From assembly GCF_010548275.1 (NCBI RefSeq), contig NZ_JAAGLT010000003.1:372001-436000 (forward strand): a stretch of 64,000 bases of DNA, written 5' to 3'. The translations under genes were made by a program, and so were the position numbers. Within the stretch, counting starts at the first letter, position 1; each line of letters starts with the position of its first letter. Source of the stretch: Streptomyces sp. SID12488. Its GTDB lineage: Bacteria; Actinomycetota; Actinomycetes; Streptomycetales; Streptomycetaceae. The notes below the pieces were generated by a model that saw only the letters and a list, made by a program, of their open reading frames with translations, had not been told where the DNA came from and made no database searches. Shown piece after piece: positions 53,531 to 61,976 of this stretch.

Positions 53531-54307
53531 GTGAACCTGCGCGACAACCTGCGCCGACTGCTGGTCAGGGTCTACACACGCAGGGTGGAGGGCCACCTCG
53601 ACCACGACCAGGTGCCCAAGCACATCGGCGTCATCGTGGACGGCAACCGGCGCTGGGCGAAGGCGGCGGGCTCCACCACCGCCCAGGGGCACCGGGCCGG
53701 CGCGGACAAGATCGAGGAGTTCCTCGGCTGGTGCTCCGAGACCGATGTCGAGGTCGTCACCCTCTGGCTGCTCTCCACGGACAACGTCAACCGTCCGCCG
53801 GAGGAACTCGCGCCGCTCCTCGAGATCATCGAGAACGTCGTGACCTCCCTCGCCGCCGACGGCCGCTGGCGCGTCCACCACGTCGGCAACCTCGACCTGC
53901 TCCCCGGGCAGCTGCAGACCCAGCTCAAGGAGGCCGAGGAAGCCACCGCGCACGTGACGGGCGGGATACTGGTCAACGTCGCCATCGGCTACGGCGGCCG
54001 GCAGGAGATCGCCGACGCCGTGCGCTCGATGATGCTCGACGCCCACGACAAGGGCACCTCGCTGGAGGAACTCGCCGAGAACGTCGACATCGACCTGATC
54101 GGCAAGCACCTCTACACCAGCGACCAGCCCGACCCCGACCTCGTCATCCGAACCAGCGGCGAGCAGCGGCTGTCCGGGTTCATGCTCTGGCAGACGGCCC
54201 ACTCGGAGTACTACTTCTGCGAGGTCTTCTGGCCGGCCTTCCGCAAGGTCGACTTCCTGCGCGCCATGCGCGACTACGCGGCCCGCCACCGGCGTTTCGG
54301 CGGCTGA
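53531..54307 (+). CDS. cis-prenyltransferase (isoprenyl transferase, UppS family)
   Basis: A 258-residue cytoplasmic cis-prenyltransferase extending allylic diphosphates with IPP. The catalytic Asp37 is in HIGVIVDGNRRWAKAAG; TLWLLSTDNVNRP and the diphosphate-binding region DLVIRTSGEQRLSGFM with SEYYFCEVFWPAFRKVDFL are intact. Mycobacteria have a short-chain Z-farnesyl diphosphate synthase of this family in the same neighbourhood as a PhoH gene, and a PhoH gene follows here, so it may be the short-chain enzyme; that is inference. GTG 53531 starts eleven bases after GGAGGGG. Confidence 0.92.
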   Translation: MNLRDNLRRLLVRVYTRRVEGHLDHDQVPKHIGVIVDGNRRWAKAAGSTTAQGHRAGADKIEEFLGWCSETDVEVVTLWLLSTDNVNRPPEELAPLLEIIENVVTSLAADGRWRVHHVGNLDLLPGQLQTQLKEAEEATAHVTGGILVNVAIGYGGRQEIADAVRSMMLDAHDKGTSLEELAENVDIDLIGKHLYTSDQPDPDLVIRTSGEQRLSGFMLWQTAHSEYYFCEVFWPAFRKVDFLRAMRDYAARHRRFGG

Positions 54308-54664
54308 TCCCGGCTGATCCCGGCTGAAACCGGTCTGGCCCGGAAACCAGCCTCCAGGATGAAATTCACACCCTCTGGGACAGAAGTAACAAGGAGTTCA
54401 CCAGCGCGCCGCCCTGCGGTGTGGCATGGCCGCGCATGTTCGAGGGCATAAGCCAAGCAGGTCGACACCCGAACCACGGGTGTCGTATCTCAGCAGACGG
54501 CACGGGGCCGTCCGCCCGGGAGGCCCTTTGCACCAGCCCGACCGTGTGGTCACAGCACGGGCGAACAGGCGGAGGGCCGGTTCTCGGCCCGCGCACTGGG
54601 GCCGTCGACCGGTCCAGATCTCCTTCGTCGCTCCCCGACCTCATCCGAGGGGGTACGTCCTTCC
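54308..54664. other. Intergenic region between cis-prenyltransferase and PhoH genes
   Basis: A 357-base stretch with a perfect 9-base hairpin CGACACCCG / CGGGTGTCG (54463-54485), possibly a terminator. It must also contain the PhoH promoter. No gene is supported. Confidence 0.5.
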
Positions 54665-55990
54665 GTGGTGACCAGCACAAAGCGCCGTATGCCAGACCGG
54701 CGCACCTATGTCATCGACACCAGCGTCCTGCTGGCCGACCCAGGCGCCCTGAACCGCTTCGAGGAGCACGAAGTCGTGCTGCCGATCGTCGTGGTCACGG
54801 AGTTGGAGGCCAAACGGCACCATCCCGAACTCGGCTACTTCGCCCGGCAGGCCCTGCGCATGCTGGACGAGTTCCGCGTCCGGTTCGGCCGACTCGACGC
54901 CCCGATTCCGATCGGGGAGTTGGGTGGGACCCTCCGTGTCGAGCTCAACCACTCGGACCCCAGCGTGCTGCCAAGCGGCTATCGCCTGGGGGACAACGAC
55001 TCCCGCATCCTCGCGGTCGCCCGCAATCTGCAGGCCGAGGGGTACGACGTCACAGTCGTGTCGAAGGACCTGCCGCTCAGGATCAAGGCCTCGTCCGTCG
55101 GGCTCCTCGCCGAGGAGTACCGCGCGGAGCTGGCCATCACGGGCTCCTCCGGCTGGACCGGAATGTCCGAACTGACCCTGCCCGGCGAACAGGTCGACCT
55201 CCTCTTCGAGGAAGGGCACGCCTACGTCCCCGAGGCCGCCGAACTGCCGGTGCACACCGGTCTGACGATCCAGTCGGAGCGCGGCAAGGCCCTGGGTCGC
55301 GTCACGGCCGAGGGCAACGTCCGCCTCGTACGCGGGGATCGCGAGGTGTTCGGTATCAAGGGGAGGAGCGCCGAGCAGCGGATCGCGCTCGACATCCTTC
55401 TCGATCCGGACATCGGGATCGTGTCGATGGGCGGCCGGGCAGGTACCGGCAAGTCGGCGCTGGCGCTGTGCGCCGGTCTGGAGGCCGTGCTGGAGCGGCG
55501 GCAGCACCAGAAGGTGATGGTCTTCCGGCCGTTGTACGCGGTGGGCGGTCAGGAGCTCGGCTATCTGCCCGGTTCCGAGTCCGAGAAGATGGGCCCCTGG
55601 GCCCAGGCGGTCTTCGACACGCTGTCCGCGGTCACCAGCCGCGAGGTCATCGAGGAGATCACCGCGCGCGGCATGCTCGAAGTGCTGCCCCTCACCCACA
55701 TCCGCGGCCGGTCGCTCCACGACGCGTTCGTGATCGTGGACGAGGCGCAGTCGCTGGAGCGGAACGTCCTGCTCACCGTGCTGTCCCGAATCGGCGCCAA
55801 CTCCCGGGTGGTTCTCACCCATGACGTGGCACAACGGGACAATCTACGGGTCGGCCGCTACGACGGTGTCGTGGCCGTCGTCGAGAAGCTGAAGGGGCAC
55901 CCGCTCTTCGCGCATGTCACCCTCAACCGGTCCGAGCGGTCCCAGATCGCGGCCCTGGTGACCGAAATGCTGGAGGACGGGCACATCTGA
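54665..55990 (+). CDS. PIN-PhoH fusion protein (PhoH2 type)
   Basis: A 441-residue two-domain protein. Residues about 12-150 are a PIN nuclease domain with acidic sites Asp18 ([12 protein letters not shown]), Glu46 ([12 protein letters not shown]), Asp110/Asp112 ([17 protein letters not shown]) and Asp135 ([12 protein letters not shown]). Residues about 230-441 are a PhoH ATPase with Walker A GRAGTGKS (257-264) and Walker [11 protein letters not shown]. PhoH2 proteins in mycobacteria are RNA helicase/ribonucleases and are linked to a small antitoxin; I see no such gene immediately upstream. Starts at GTG 54665 or 54668. Confidence 0.93.
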   Translation: MVTSTKRRMPDRRTYVIDTSVLLADPGALNRFEEHEVVLPIVVVTELEAKRHHPELGYFARQALRMLDEFRVRFGRLDAPIPIGELGGTLRVELNHSDPSVLPSGYRLGDNDSRILAVARNLQAEGYDVTVVSKDLPLRIKASSVGLLAEEYRAELAITGSSGWTGMSELTLPGEQVDLLFEEGHAYVPEAAELPVHTGLTIQSERGKALGRVTAEGNVRLVRGDREVFGIKGRSAEQRIALDILLDPDIGIVSMGGRAGTGKSALALCAGLEAVLERRQHQKVMVFRPLYAVGGQELGYLPGSESEKMGPWAQAVFDTLSAVTSREVIEEITARGMLEVLPLTHIRGRSLHDAFVIVDEAQSLERNVLLTVLSRIGANSRVVLTHDVAQRDNLRVGRYDGVVAVVEKLKGHPLFAHVTLNRSERSQIAALVTEMLEDGHI

Positions 55991-56062
55991 CCCTGTTGGG
56001 AGGATAGGGACCCGCTCGGGCAATTGGGCAATTGCGTCCGGTTACCCTGGAGTTCACGGAAT

Positions 56063-56107
56063 GAGCGCCGTCCGGCAAAGGCGAAGAGCCTAGCCGGGCG
56101 GCGCTTC
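56063..56107 (+). terminator. Hairpin terminator after the PhoH gene
   Basis: A 13-bp stem with one G-T pair, AGCGCCGTCCGGC / GCCGGGCGGCGCT (56064-56076 with 56093-56105), encloses a small inner hairpin AGGC/GCCT. It lies 73 bases after the PhoH stop. Confidence 0.6.
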
Positions 56108-56147
56108 CATGTCTGCGGCTTTCCTCAAATCACCTGGGACAAACGAG

Positions 56148-56163
56148 GTGTGAGCTTTCACAC
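56148..56163. promoter_or_regulatory. GTGTGA-GCTT-TCACAC palindrome in the transglycosylase leader
   Basis: A 16-base inverted repeat with perfect 6-base arms in the 457-base gap before the SLT transglycosylase gene. CRP-type sites have similar arms but a six-base spacer, so the class of regulator is uncertain. Confidence 0.4.
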
Positions 56164-56447
56164 GCAACTCAGAATTGCCACCCGGCGTCCTGGTGCGGCA
56201 GAGTCTCACTCCTGTCAGGCCCCGCATACGACACATCTGTACCGCCAGTAGTACGGCAGCACCGAAGCACCGCCTTCAACTCCATACCGTCGTCGTATGC
56301 CGCCCGCGCACCACGTGGCGCTCCCCGTAAAGGAGTTGCCCATCGGGCCCGTGTCTCCCGTGACCGCGCAGTTGGGAGGCCAGTGTCTTGGGGGCAAGAT
56401 TGCGTCCGCCAGGGTCACCGAAGCGGGCGATGCTGGAAGGAAACCGT

Positions 56448-57155
56448 GTGAGCCGGATTTCGGTCCGGGGACTCGCAGTGGCCTCGGCCACCGCGGTCAC
56501 CGCTGTCGGCGCAGTTACAGGTGTGGCCTCGGGCAGCACCGGAACCCCCAACGATGCCGAGGCCTTGGTAGCCGACACCACGCTGCTCACGGACATTCCC
56601 GTGGGTTCTCAGGCCGAGGTGCAGACCGCCTCCCTGACGCAGCAGGCCGACTTCCAGGCCATCGCCGCCGACGCCACCGCCAAGAAGGACATCGAGGAGT
56701 CTGCCCGCAAGCAGGCTGCCAAGGACGCGGTCGCCAAGCAGAAGGCGGCAGAGAAGGCCGCCGAGAAGGCCGAGGCAGAGGCCAAGGCGCGCAAGGAAGC
56801 GGAAGCGGCGGCCAGCCGTTCCGCGACGCGTGACGCGTCCAGCTTCCCCGTGCAGGCGTCGTACACGATCTCCCAGGTGCAGGACATGGCACGCGCGATC
56901 GTCCCGGCGGACCAGTTCCAGTGCTTCAGCAACATCGTGGACCACGAGTCCAGCTGGAACTATCAGGCGGACAACCCCAGTTCCGACGCGTTCGGTCTTG
57001 TGCAGGCGCTTCCGGGTTCCAAGATGTCCTCGGCGGGTGCCGACTGGGCGACGAACCCGGCCACCCAGATCAAGTGGGGCCTGAGCTACATGAACGGCCG
57101 CTACGACAGCCCGTGCGGCGCGTGGAACTTCTGGCAGGCCAACCACTACTACTGA
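56448..57155 (+). CDS. Secreted SLT-domain lytic transglycosylase
   Basis: A 235-residue exported peptidoglycan lytic transglycosylase. A signal peptide (GLAVASATAVTAVGAVTGVA) leads to a Lys/Glu/Ala-rich coiled coil (SARKQAAKDAVAKQKAAEKA) and a C-terminal SLT domain. The catalytic Glu lies near residue 167 in NIVDHESSWNYQADNPSSDA, with FGLVQALPGSKMSSAG and IKWGLSYMNGRYDSPCGAWN following. GTG 56448 has GGAAGGAAA just upstream. An unusually long 5' region precedes it. Such enzymes act in cell-wall remodelling and spore germination. Confidence 0.9.
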   Translation: MSRISVRGLAVASATAVTAVGAVTGVASGSTGTPNDAEALVADTTLLTDIPVGSQAEVQTASLTQQADFQAIAADATAKKDIEESARKQAAKDAVAKQKAAEKAAEKAEAEAKARKEAEAAASRSATRDASSFPVQASYTISQVQDMARAIVPADQFQCFSNIVDHESSWNYQADNPSSDAFGLVQALPGSKMSSAGADWATNPATQIKWGLSYMNGRYDSPCGAWNFWQANHYY

Positions 57156-57197
57156 GCCGTTCCGCACCTTTCGCGCTCAGTCGTCTCAACCTTTCCG

Positions 57198-57226
57198 AGC
57201 CCCTCACCGTCCTTCGGTGAGGGGCT
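57198..57226 (+). terminator. Terminator of the SLT transglycosylase gene
   Basis: A perfect 12-base stem AGCCCCTCACCG / CGGTGAGGGGCT with a TCCTT loop, followed by TCGG. It lies 43 bases after the stop. Confidence 0.8.
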
Positions 57227-57325
57227 TCGGCCATGTACGGTCGGATGCGGACCGCTGCTCCCGAGGCTCCGGAGGCTTTGGGGAGAAGGATGGGCAGAGG
57301 GAGATACGGGGGACGAGGGCGCATC

Positions 57326-58837
57326 ATGTCGCGAGTGCCGCAGTGGCTCGGCCGGGTCGGCGTCCGGCTCACCGAGATGGGTGAGCGGCTGGACGCGCGC
57401 CGGGCCGAGGTGGAGAAGGAGCACGCGGACGACGGGGACCCGCCGTACGGCACTCCGGCACCGCCGGACACCTCACCGCCCGAGCGCGGGTACGAGCACG
57501 GGTACGAGGCGCAGGAACAGCCTCCCCGCGCGGCTACCACCACCACCCCGACGGGCCCCGGCGCGCTCGCCGTGCGGCCCGAGCCCGCCTCCGTCGTCCC
57601 GTGGGGCGTCCGGGTCGCCGCCGAGGCAGGCTGGCGGCTGCTGGTGCTCGCGGGCACTCTCTGGGTGCTGATGCGGGTCATCAGCGCGGTCCAACTCGTC
57701 GTCTTCGCCTTCGTGGTGGCGCTGCTCATCACCGCGCTGCTCCAGCCCGCGGTCGCCCGCCTCACCCGTTGGGGCATGCCGCGCGGGCCCGCGACCGCGC
57801 TGACCGCGATCCTCGGGTTCGTCGTGATGGGGCTGATCGGCTGGTTCGTGGCCTGGCAGGTCATCGAGAACACCGACCAGCTCTCCGACCAGGTCCAGGA
57901 CGGCGTCGACGAACTGCGCAACTGGCTGCTCAACAGCCCCTTCCACGTCACCGACAAGCAGATCAACAAGATCGCCGAGAATCTGCGCGACGCGATCGGC
58001 GCCAATACGGACCAGATCACGTCGGTGGGTCTGGAGGGCGTCACGGTCGTCGTCGAGGCGCTGACCGGCATACTGCTGGCCGCCTTCTCGACGCTCTTCC
58101 TGCTCTACGACGGCAAGCGCATCTGGGAGTGGACGCTGAAGCTGGTTCCGGCGGCGGCCCGTCCCGGTGTCGCCGGCGCCGGTCCGCGAGCGTGGCGCAC
58201 GCTGACGGCGTATGTGCGGGGCACGGTGATAGTGGCTCTGATCGACGCCATCTTCATCGGCATCGGCATCTACTTCCTGGACGTGCCGATGGCCGTCCCG
58301 CTGGCCGTCTTCATCTTCCTGTTCTCCTTCATCCCGCTGGTCGGCGCGGTCGCCTCGGGCGCTCTGGCGGTGGTGGTGGCGCTGGTGACCCAGGGCGTCT
58401 TCACGGCGGTGCTGGTGGTCGCCGTGGTGCTGGCCGTGCAACAGATCGAGGGTCACATCCTGCAGCCGTTCATCCTGGGCCGGGCGGTCCGGGTCCACCC
58501 GCTGGCGGTGGTGCTCTCGGTGGCGGCGGGCGGCATGGTGGCGGGGATCGGGGGCGCGGTGGTCGCCGTACCGCTGGTCGCGGTGACGAACACGGTCGTC
58601 GGCTATCTGCGCGTGTACTCCCAGGCGTACAACAACGCGTCGGACGCGCTGCGCCACTCGCCAGGGCCGCACGGCTCCACCGCAGTGGACATCGCCTTGA
58701 CCAGGGCCCAGCAGCAAACCCACCAGAGCGAGCGACCCCAACAGGCAGAGCAGACCGAGCAGGCAGGGCAAGCACGGCAGGCGGGGCAGCCGGAGCGGCC
58801 CGAACAGGCTTCGCCGCCGTCCGGCCCGGCTCAGTAG
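57326..58837 (+). CDS. AI-2E family (UPF0118) transporter
   Basis: A 503-residue membrane protein of the AI-2E exporter superfamily. About eight membrane segments are present (VISAVQLVVFAFVVALLITA, AVPLAVFIFLFSFIPLVGAV) with the conserved QQIEGHILQPFILGRAVRVH motif and GGMVAGIGGAVVAVPLVAV. The first 105 residues are a soluble, Pro-rich, low-complexity region and the last 60 a Gln/Glu-rich disordered tail, both typical of Streptomyces members. Substrate unknown. ATG 57326 follows GAGGGCG. Confidence 0.9.
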   Translation: MSRVPQWLGRVGVRLTEMGERLDARRAEVEKEHADDGDPPYGTPAPPDTSPPERGYEHGYEAQEQPPRAATTTTPTGPGALAVRPEPASVVPWGVRVAAEAGWRLLVLAGTLWVLMRVISAVQLVVFAFVVALLITALLQPAVARLTRWGMPRGPATALTAILGFVVMGLIGWFVAWQVIENTDQLSDQVQDGVDELRNWLLNSPFHVTDKQINKIAENLRDAIGANTDQITSVGLEGVTVVVEALTGILLAAFSTLFLLYDGKRIWEWTLKLVPAAARPGVAGAGPRAWRTLTAYVRGTVIVALIDAIFIGIGIYFLDVPMAVPLAVFIFLFSFIPLVGAVASGALAVVVALVTQGVFTAVLVVAVVLAVQQIEGHILQPFILGRAVRVHPLAVVLSVAAGGMVAGIGGAVVAVPLVAVTNTVVGYLRVYSQAYNNASDALRHSPGPHGSTAVDIALTRAQQQTHQSERPQQAEQTEQAGQARQAGQPERPEQASPPSGPAQ

Positions 58838-58903
58838 GCGGCCGGTCGCCGCGCGGCGTGGTCGTGTCCAGGCGGGTGGAGCCCTGGAACCGGACGGCTC
58901 CGT

Positions 58904-59090
58904 GGCGCGCCCTTCGAGGGGCGCGGGGAACTGCGCGACCAGCCACAGCGAACCGGTGGTCGCCACGCGGCATGGCCGACACGGGCCGTTGCGGCTGGTC
59001 GACTCCATGGGGTCGAGCCGTGGGAAGGGACGGTTCCGTAGCGCGCCCTTCGAGGGGCGCGGGGAACTGCGCGACCGGCCGCAGCGGACC
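58904..59090. repeat. Tandem interspersed-repeat copies D and E
   Basis: Two copies 137 bases apart contain CGCGCCCTTCGAGGGGCGCG followed by GGGAACTGCGCGACC and the A/G-CAGC tail (58906 and 59043). The flanking GGACGGCTCCGT / GGACGGTTCCGT is also duplicated, so a longer unit has been copied in tandem. They lie between convergent genes and form terminator-like hairpins. Confidence 0.82.
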
Positions 59091-59107
59091 CGCGGTCGCC
59101 CCGAAGG

Positions 59108-60046
59108 TCAGGCGAGGACTTTCAGGGCCGGGCCCAGAGCGATCAGCAGCGGGATCAGCGGGGCCAGGGCGGCGGCCAGGGTCGTGGCGGCGCGGTAGGG
59201 CGCCTCCAGGCGCGGCGGAGGCGCCAGGAGACGCTCGACACGGTCGCCCAGTTGCCCGCGGGTGCACGCGCAGGACAACACGCCCCGGTGCCGGTTGAGT
59301 TCGATCAGGGCGAGCGCGGTGGTGCGGTGGCCGCAGCGCCGGGACGCGGTGTCGTCGGCGGCCAGTTCGACCAGGCGGTGCGTCTGGTCCCGGAAGTGCG
59401 CGAAGACCGGGACGCGCGGGAAGCCGGTGGCCAGCGCCTGCGAGAGATGCAGCAGCCAGTCGTGGCGGGCGCGGGCATGGCCGAGTTCATGGGCGAGTAC
59501 GGCGTCCAGCTCGTGGTCGGACAGTCGGCGCAACGCGCCCGTGGTGACGACGAGTTGGGGCGTCGGGCCGGACAGCAGCCAGGCGTCGGGATACTCGTCC
59601 TCCAGGACCAGCAGCGGCCCCTTGGCGGCCGGGAAACCGGCGGGCAGGTCCGGCGCGCGCTCCCGCAGGTGCACGCGCCGCAGCCGGCGCCGTCTGCGTG
59701 CCTCGGCGAGTTCCCGGGCGAGCATGGCGACCGTCCAGGCCGCCCCGCAGGCCAGCAGCAGCGTCAGCACGGTGAGCCAGACGGGCGCCCGCCCCAGCTG
59801 GTAGGCGGCGGTGACCGCAGGAGGCGCCGGCGCGAAGGCGTGGGCCCGGACGGTCCCGAACGCGGCCGTCGTGCCCAGCGACAGCGCGGCGAGACAGCAC
59901 ACCAGCACGGTGGCGACCAGGCACTGCCACACCCACAGCCCGAGCACCGGCTCCCGGTCGGGCCAGCCGGCCCGGGTCAGCACAGGCGGCAGGACAGCGG
60001 CGGCGGTCAGGGCGACGGCGGCCATCAGCGCCAGGGCGACGGTCAT
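59108..60046 (-). CDS. M56 family (BlaR1-like) membrane metallopeptidase
   Basis: A 312-residue membrane-bound zinc protease with about four helices. The zinc motif is His186-Glu187-x2-His190 in VLAHELGHARARHDWLLHL, with the third-ligand region AADDTASRRCGHRTTALALI. BlaR1/MecR1-like proteases are usually adjacent to a BlaI/CopY repressor gene, which is absent here. There is no sensory domain at the C-terminus. Role unknown. ATG 60046 follows GAGGGAGCC. Confidence 0.88.
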   Translation of the reverse strand: MTVALALMAAVALTAAAVLPPVLTRAGWPDREPVLGLWVWQCLVATVLVCCLAALSLGTTAAFGTVRAHAFAPAPPAVTAAYQLGRAPVWLTVLTLLLACGAAWTVAMLARELAEARRRRRLRRVHLRERAPDLPAGFPAAKGPLLVLEDEYPDAWLLSGPTPQLVVTTGALRRLSDHELDAVLAHELGHARARHDWLLHLSQALATGFPRVPVFAHFRDQTHRLVELAADDTASRRCGHRTTALALIELNRHRGVLSCACTRGQLGDRVERLLAPPPRLEAPYRAATTLAAALAPLIPLLIALGPALKVLA

Positions 60047-60193
60047 TGCGGGTGGCTCCCTCAGTCGGAGAAGGGCGGTCCTCGCGGCCGGTACGACGAA
60101 GGCGGCGACGAACGGAGTGAGGGTGCGCCCATTGTCGGACGTACCGCCTGCCGCGTCCAGTCACCTGTTCCGCCCCGCCCCGCCCGTGATCGC

Positions 60194-60727
60194 CTACTCG
60201 GCGAGGATCGCCTCCGCGTCCAGCGTCGTGCCGACGGCCTGGACGACCGCCGCGATCCTGAACGCCTCCTGCACCGTCTCCCGGCCGATACCGGTACCCC
60301 GCAGCACCCGCTCGTGGGCGTCCAGGCAGGCGCCGCAGGCATTGATCGCCGACACCGCCACCGACCACAGCTCGACGTCGGTCCGCTCGACGCCCGGGTC
60401 ACGGAGCGCGTTCGCCCGCAGACCGGCGCGCAGCCGCCCGTACTCCGGGTCGGAGAGCAGATGGCGGGTGCGGTGGAAGACGTTGTTCATCGCCATCACG
60501 GCGGCGGTCGACCGGGCGGCCGTGTACGCCTCGGGCGTCAGACGCGCCCTGGCCTCCGGCCCCAGCTCGCGCAGCACACGCGGCGAGCGGGACGCGATCG
60601 CGCACACCAGCAAGGTGCCCCACAGCTGCTGCCCGGTGAGCCCGGAGCGGTCGACGACCGACCCCAGGTTGAGGCGCAGGTCCGCCGCGAAGTCAGGCAG
60701 GGCGGACTTCAGTTCCGCGAGGCCCAT
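60194..60727 (-). CDS. ahpD: Alkyl hydroperoxidase AhpD
   Basis: A 177-residue AhpD. The active-site CxxC is Cys131-Cys134 in [16 protein letters not shown], with Glu119 and His138 of the proton relay. In classical systems AhpD reduces AhpC. Here the divergent neighbour is the OxyR-like gene and no ahpC lies between, unlike the oxyR-ahpC-ahpD order known in Streptomyces coelicolor. ATG 60727 is chosen by homology ([12 protein letters not shown]); GTG 60733 is an alternative. Confidence 0.92.
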   Translation of the reverse strand: MGLAELKSALPDFAADLRLNLGSVVDRSGLTGQQLWGTLLVCAIASRSPRVLRELGPEARARLTPEAYTAARSTAAVMAMNNVFHRTRHLLSDPEYGRLRAGLRANALRDPGVERTDVELWSVAVSAINACGACLDAHERVLRGTGIGRETVQEAFRIAAVVQAVGTTLDAEAILAE

Positions 60728-60823
60728 ACCCACTCACCACCATTGATCAGAGGAATCGTTACACTTGGTTGAGTCGATCAGTAAAAGCTATCAGTGGAAC
60801 CTGTCAGTCAAAGGAAAAGTGGT
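60728..60823. promoter_or_regulatory. Divergent promoter region between ahpD and oxyR
   Basis: A 96-base gap with LysR-type features: TGATC and GATCA arms near 60744 and 60775, and ATCG-N16-CGAT within it. An OxyR-like factor probably binds here. The normal occupant of this interval in related genomes would be the oxyR-ahpC intergenic region. Confidence 0.5.
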
Positions 60824-61783
60824 GTGGGCGTGGCCGCCGCCAGGAACACCGACGGGCGCCGTCGGCCCAGTCTCGCCCAGCTGCGCGCATTCGCCGCCGT
60901 CGCCGAGCATCTGCACTTCCGGGACGCCGCTGCCGCGATCGGCATGAGCCAGCCCGCGCTCTCGGGTGCCGTCTCCGCGCTGGAGGAGACCCTCGGCGTC
61001 ACCCTGGTGGAGCGCACCACCCGCAAGGTGCTGCTGTCGCCCGCCGGTGAGCGGCTCGCCGTACGCGCCCGGGCCGTGCTGGAGTCGGTCGCCGCGCTGA
61101 TGGAGGAGGCCGAGGCCGTGCGCGCGCCCTTCACCGGGGCCCTGCGGCTCGGGGTGATCCCGACCGTCGCGCCCTACCTCCTGCCCACCGTCCTGCGCCT
61201 CGTCCACGACCGCTACCCGGACCTCGACCTCCAGGTCCACGAGGAGCAGACCGCCGGACTCCTCGACGGACTCACCACCGGCCGCCTCGACCTGCTCCTG
61301 ATCGCCGTCCCGACCGGGCTGCCCGGCATCCTGGAACTCCCCCTCTTCGACGAGGACTTCGTGCTCGTCACGCCCCTCGGGCATCCCCTCGGCGGGCATA
61401 CGGACATCCCGCGCGAGGCGCTTCGCGAACTCGACCTGCTCCTCCTGGACGAAGGGCACTGTCTGCGCGACCAGGCGCTCGACATCTGCCGGGAGGCCGG
61501 GCGGGCGGACGCCCCCGCCTCCACCACGGCCGCCGGTCTGTCCACCCTCGTCCAGCTCGTGGCCGGCGGCCTTGGCGTGACGCTGCTGCCGCACACCGCC
61601 GTCAAGGTCGAGGCGGGCCGCAGCGACCAGCTCAGCACCGGCCGCTTCGCCGCCCCGGCCCCGACCCGCCGGATCGGCCTCGCGATGCGCACGGGCGCCG
61701 TGCGGGGCGTGGAGTACGAGGAACTGGCGGCGGCCCTGCGGGAGGCGCTGAGGCCGCTGCCAGTGCGGGTGTGGGGCGACTGA
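60824..61783 (+). CDS. oxyR: OxyR-like LysR family peroxide sensor
   Basis: A 319-residue LysR regulator. The N-terminal helix-turn-helix is HLHFRDAAAAIGMSQPALSG. The sensor region holds two cysteines nine residues apart, Cys213 and Cys222 (LLLDEGHCLRDQALDICREA), matching the redox pair of E. coli OxyR (Cys199/Cys208). GTG 60824 is preceded by AAAGGA. An earlier GTG at 60794 would add an unconserved leader. It probably activates ahpD in response to peroxide. Confidence 0.9.
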   Translation: MGVAAARNTDGRRRPSLAQLRAFAAVAEHLHFRDAAAAIGMSQPALSGAVSALEETLGVTLVERTTRKVLLSPAGERLAVRARAVLESVAALMEEAEAVRAPFTGALRLGVIPTVAPYLLPTVLRLVHDRYPDLDLQVHEEQTAGLLDGLTTGRLDLLLIAVPTGLPGILELPLFDEDFVLVTPLGHPLGGHTDIPREALRELDLLLLDEGHCLRDQALDICREAGRADAPASTTAAGLSTLVQLVAGGLGVTLLPHTAVKVEAGRSDQLSTGRFAAPAPTRRIGLAMRTGAVRGVEYEELAAALREALRPLPVRVWGD

Positions 61784-61976
61784 ACAGGTGACTGAAACAG
61801 GTGACAGTTCGATCAAATGAGCGTCGAACAAAGACCGTTGAACGGCGAGAGATTTCAACTTCCGTCAGGTAGCAAGACCCCGGTCTGAATATGCGCCCGG
61901 ACTGATACACATACCCCCTCAGTGCTACGCGTCAGGCGTATGTGCGAAATGCCGATGAGCAGGGCCAAGGGGAGTG

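Noticed and set aside
56148..56163. CRP-type binding site
   Set aside because: Arms match TGTGA/TCACA, but the spacer is four bases instead of six; kept only as an unassigned palindrome.
56000..56447. ydaO/c-di-AMP riboswitch before the SLT gene
   Set aside because: I searched by eye for the conserved ydaO blocks and did not find them.
57473..59008. Minus-strand 511-codon frame over the AI-2E gene
   Set aside because: Composition artefact of the opposite strand; crosses interspersed repeats and a terminator-like hairpin.
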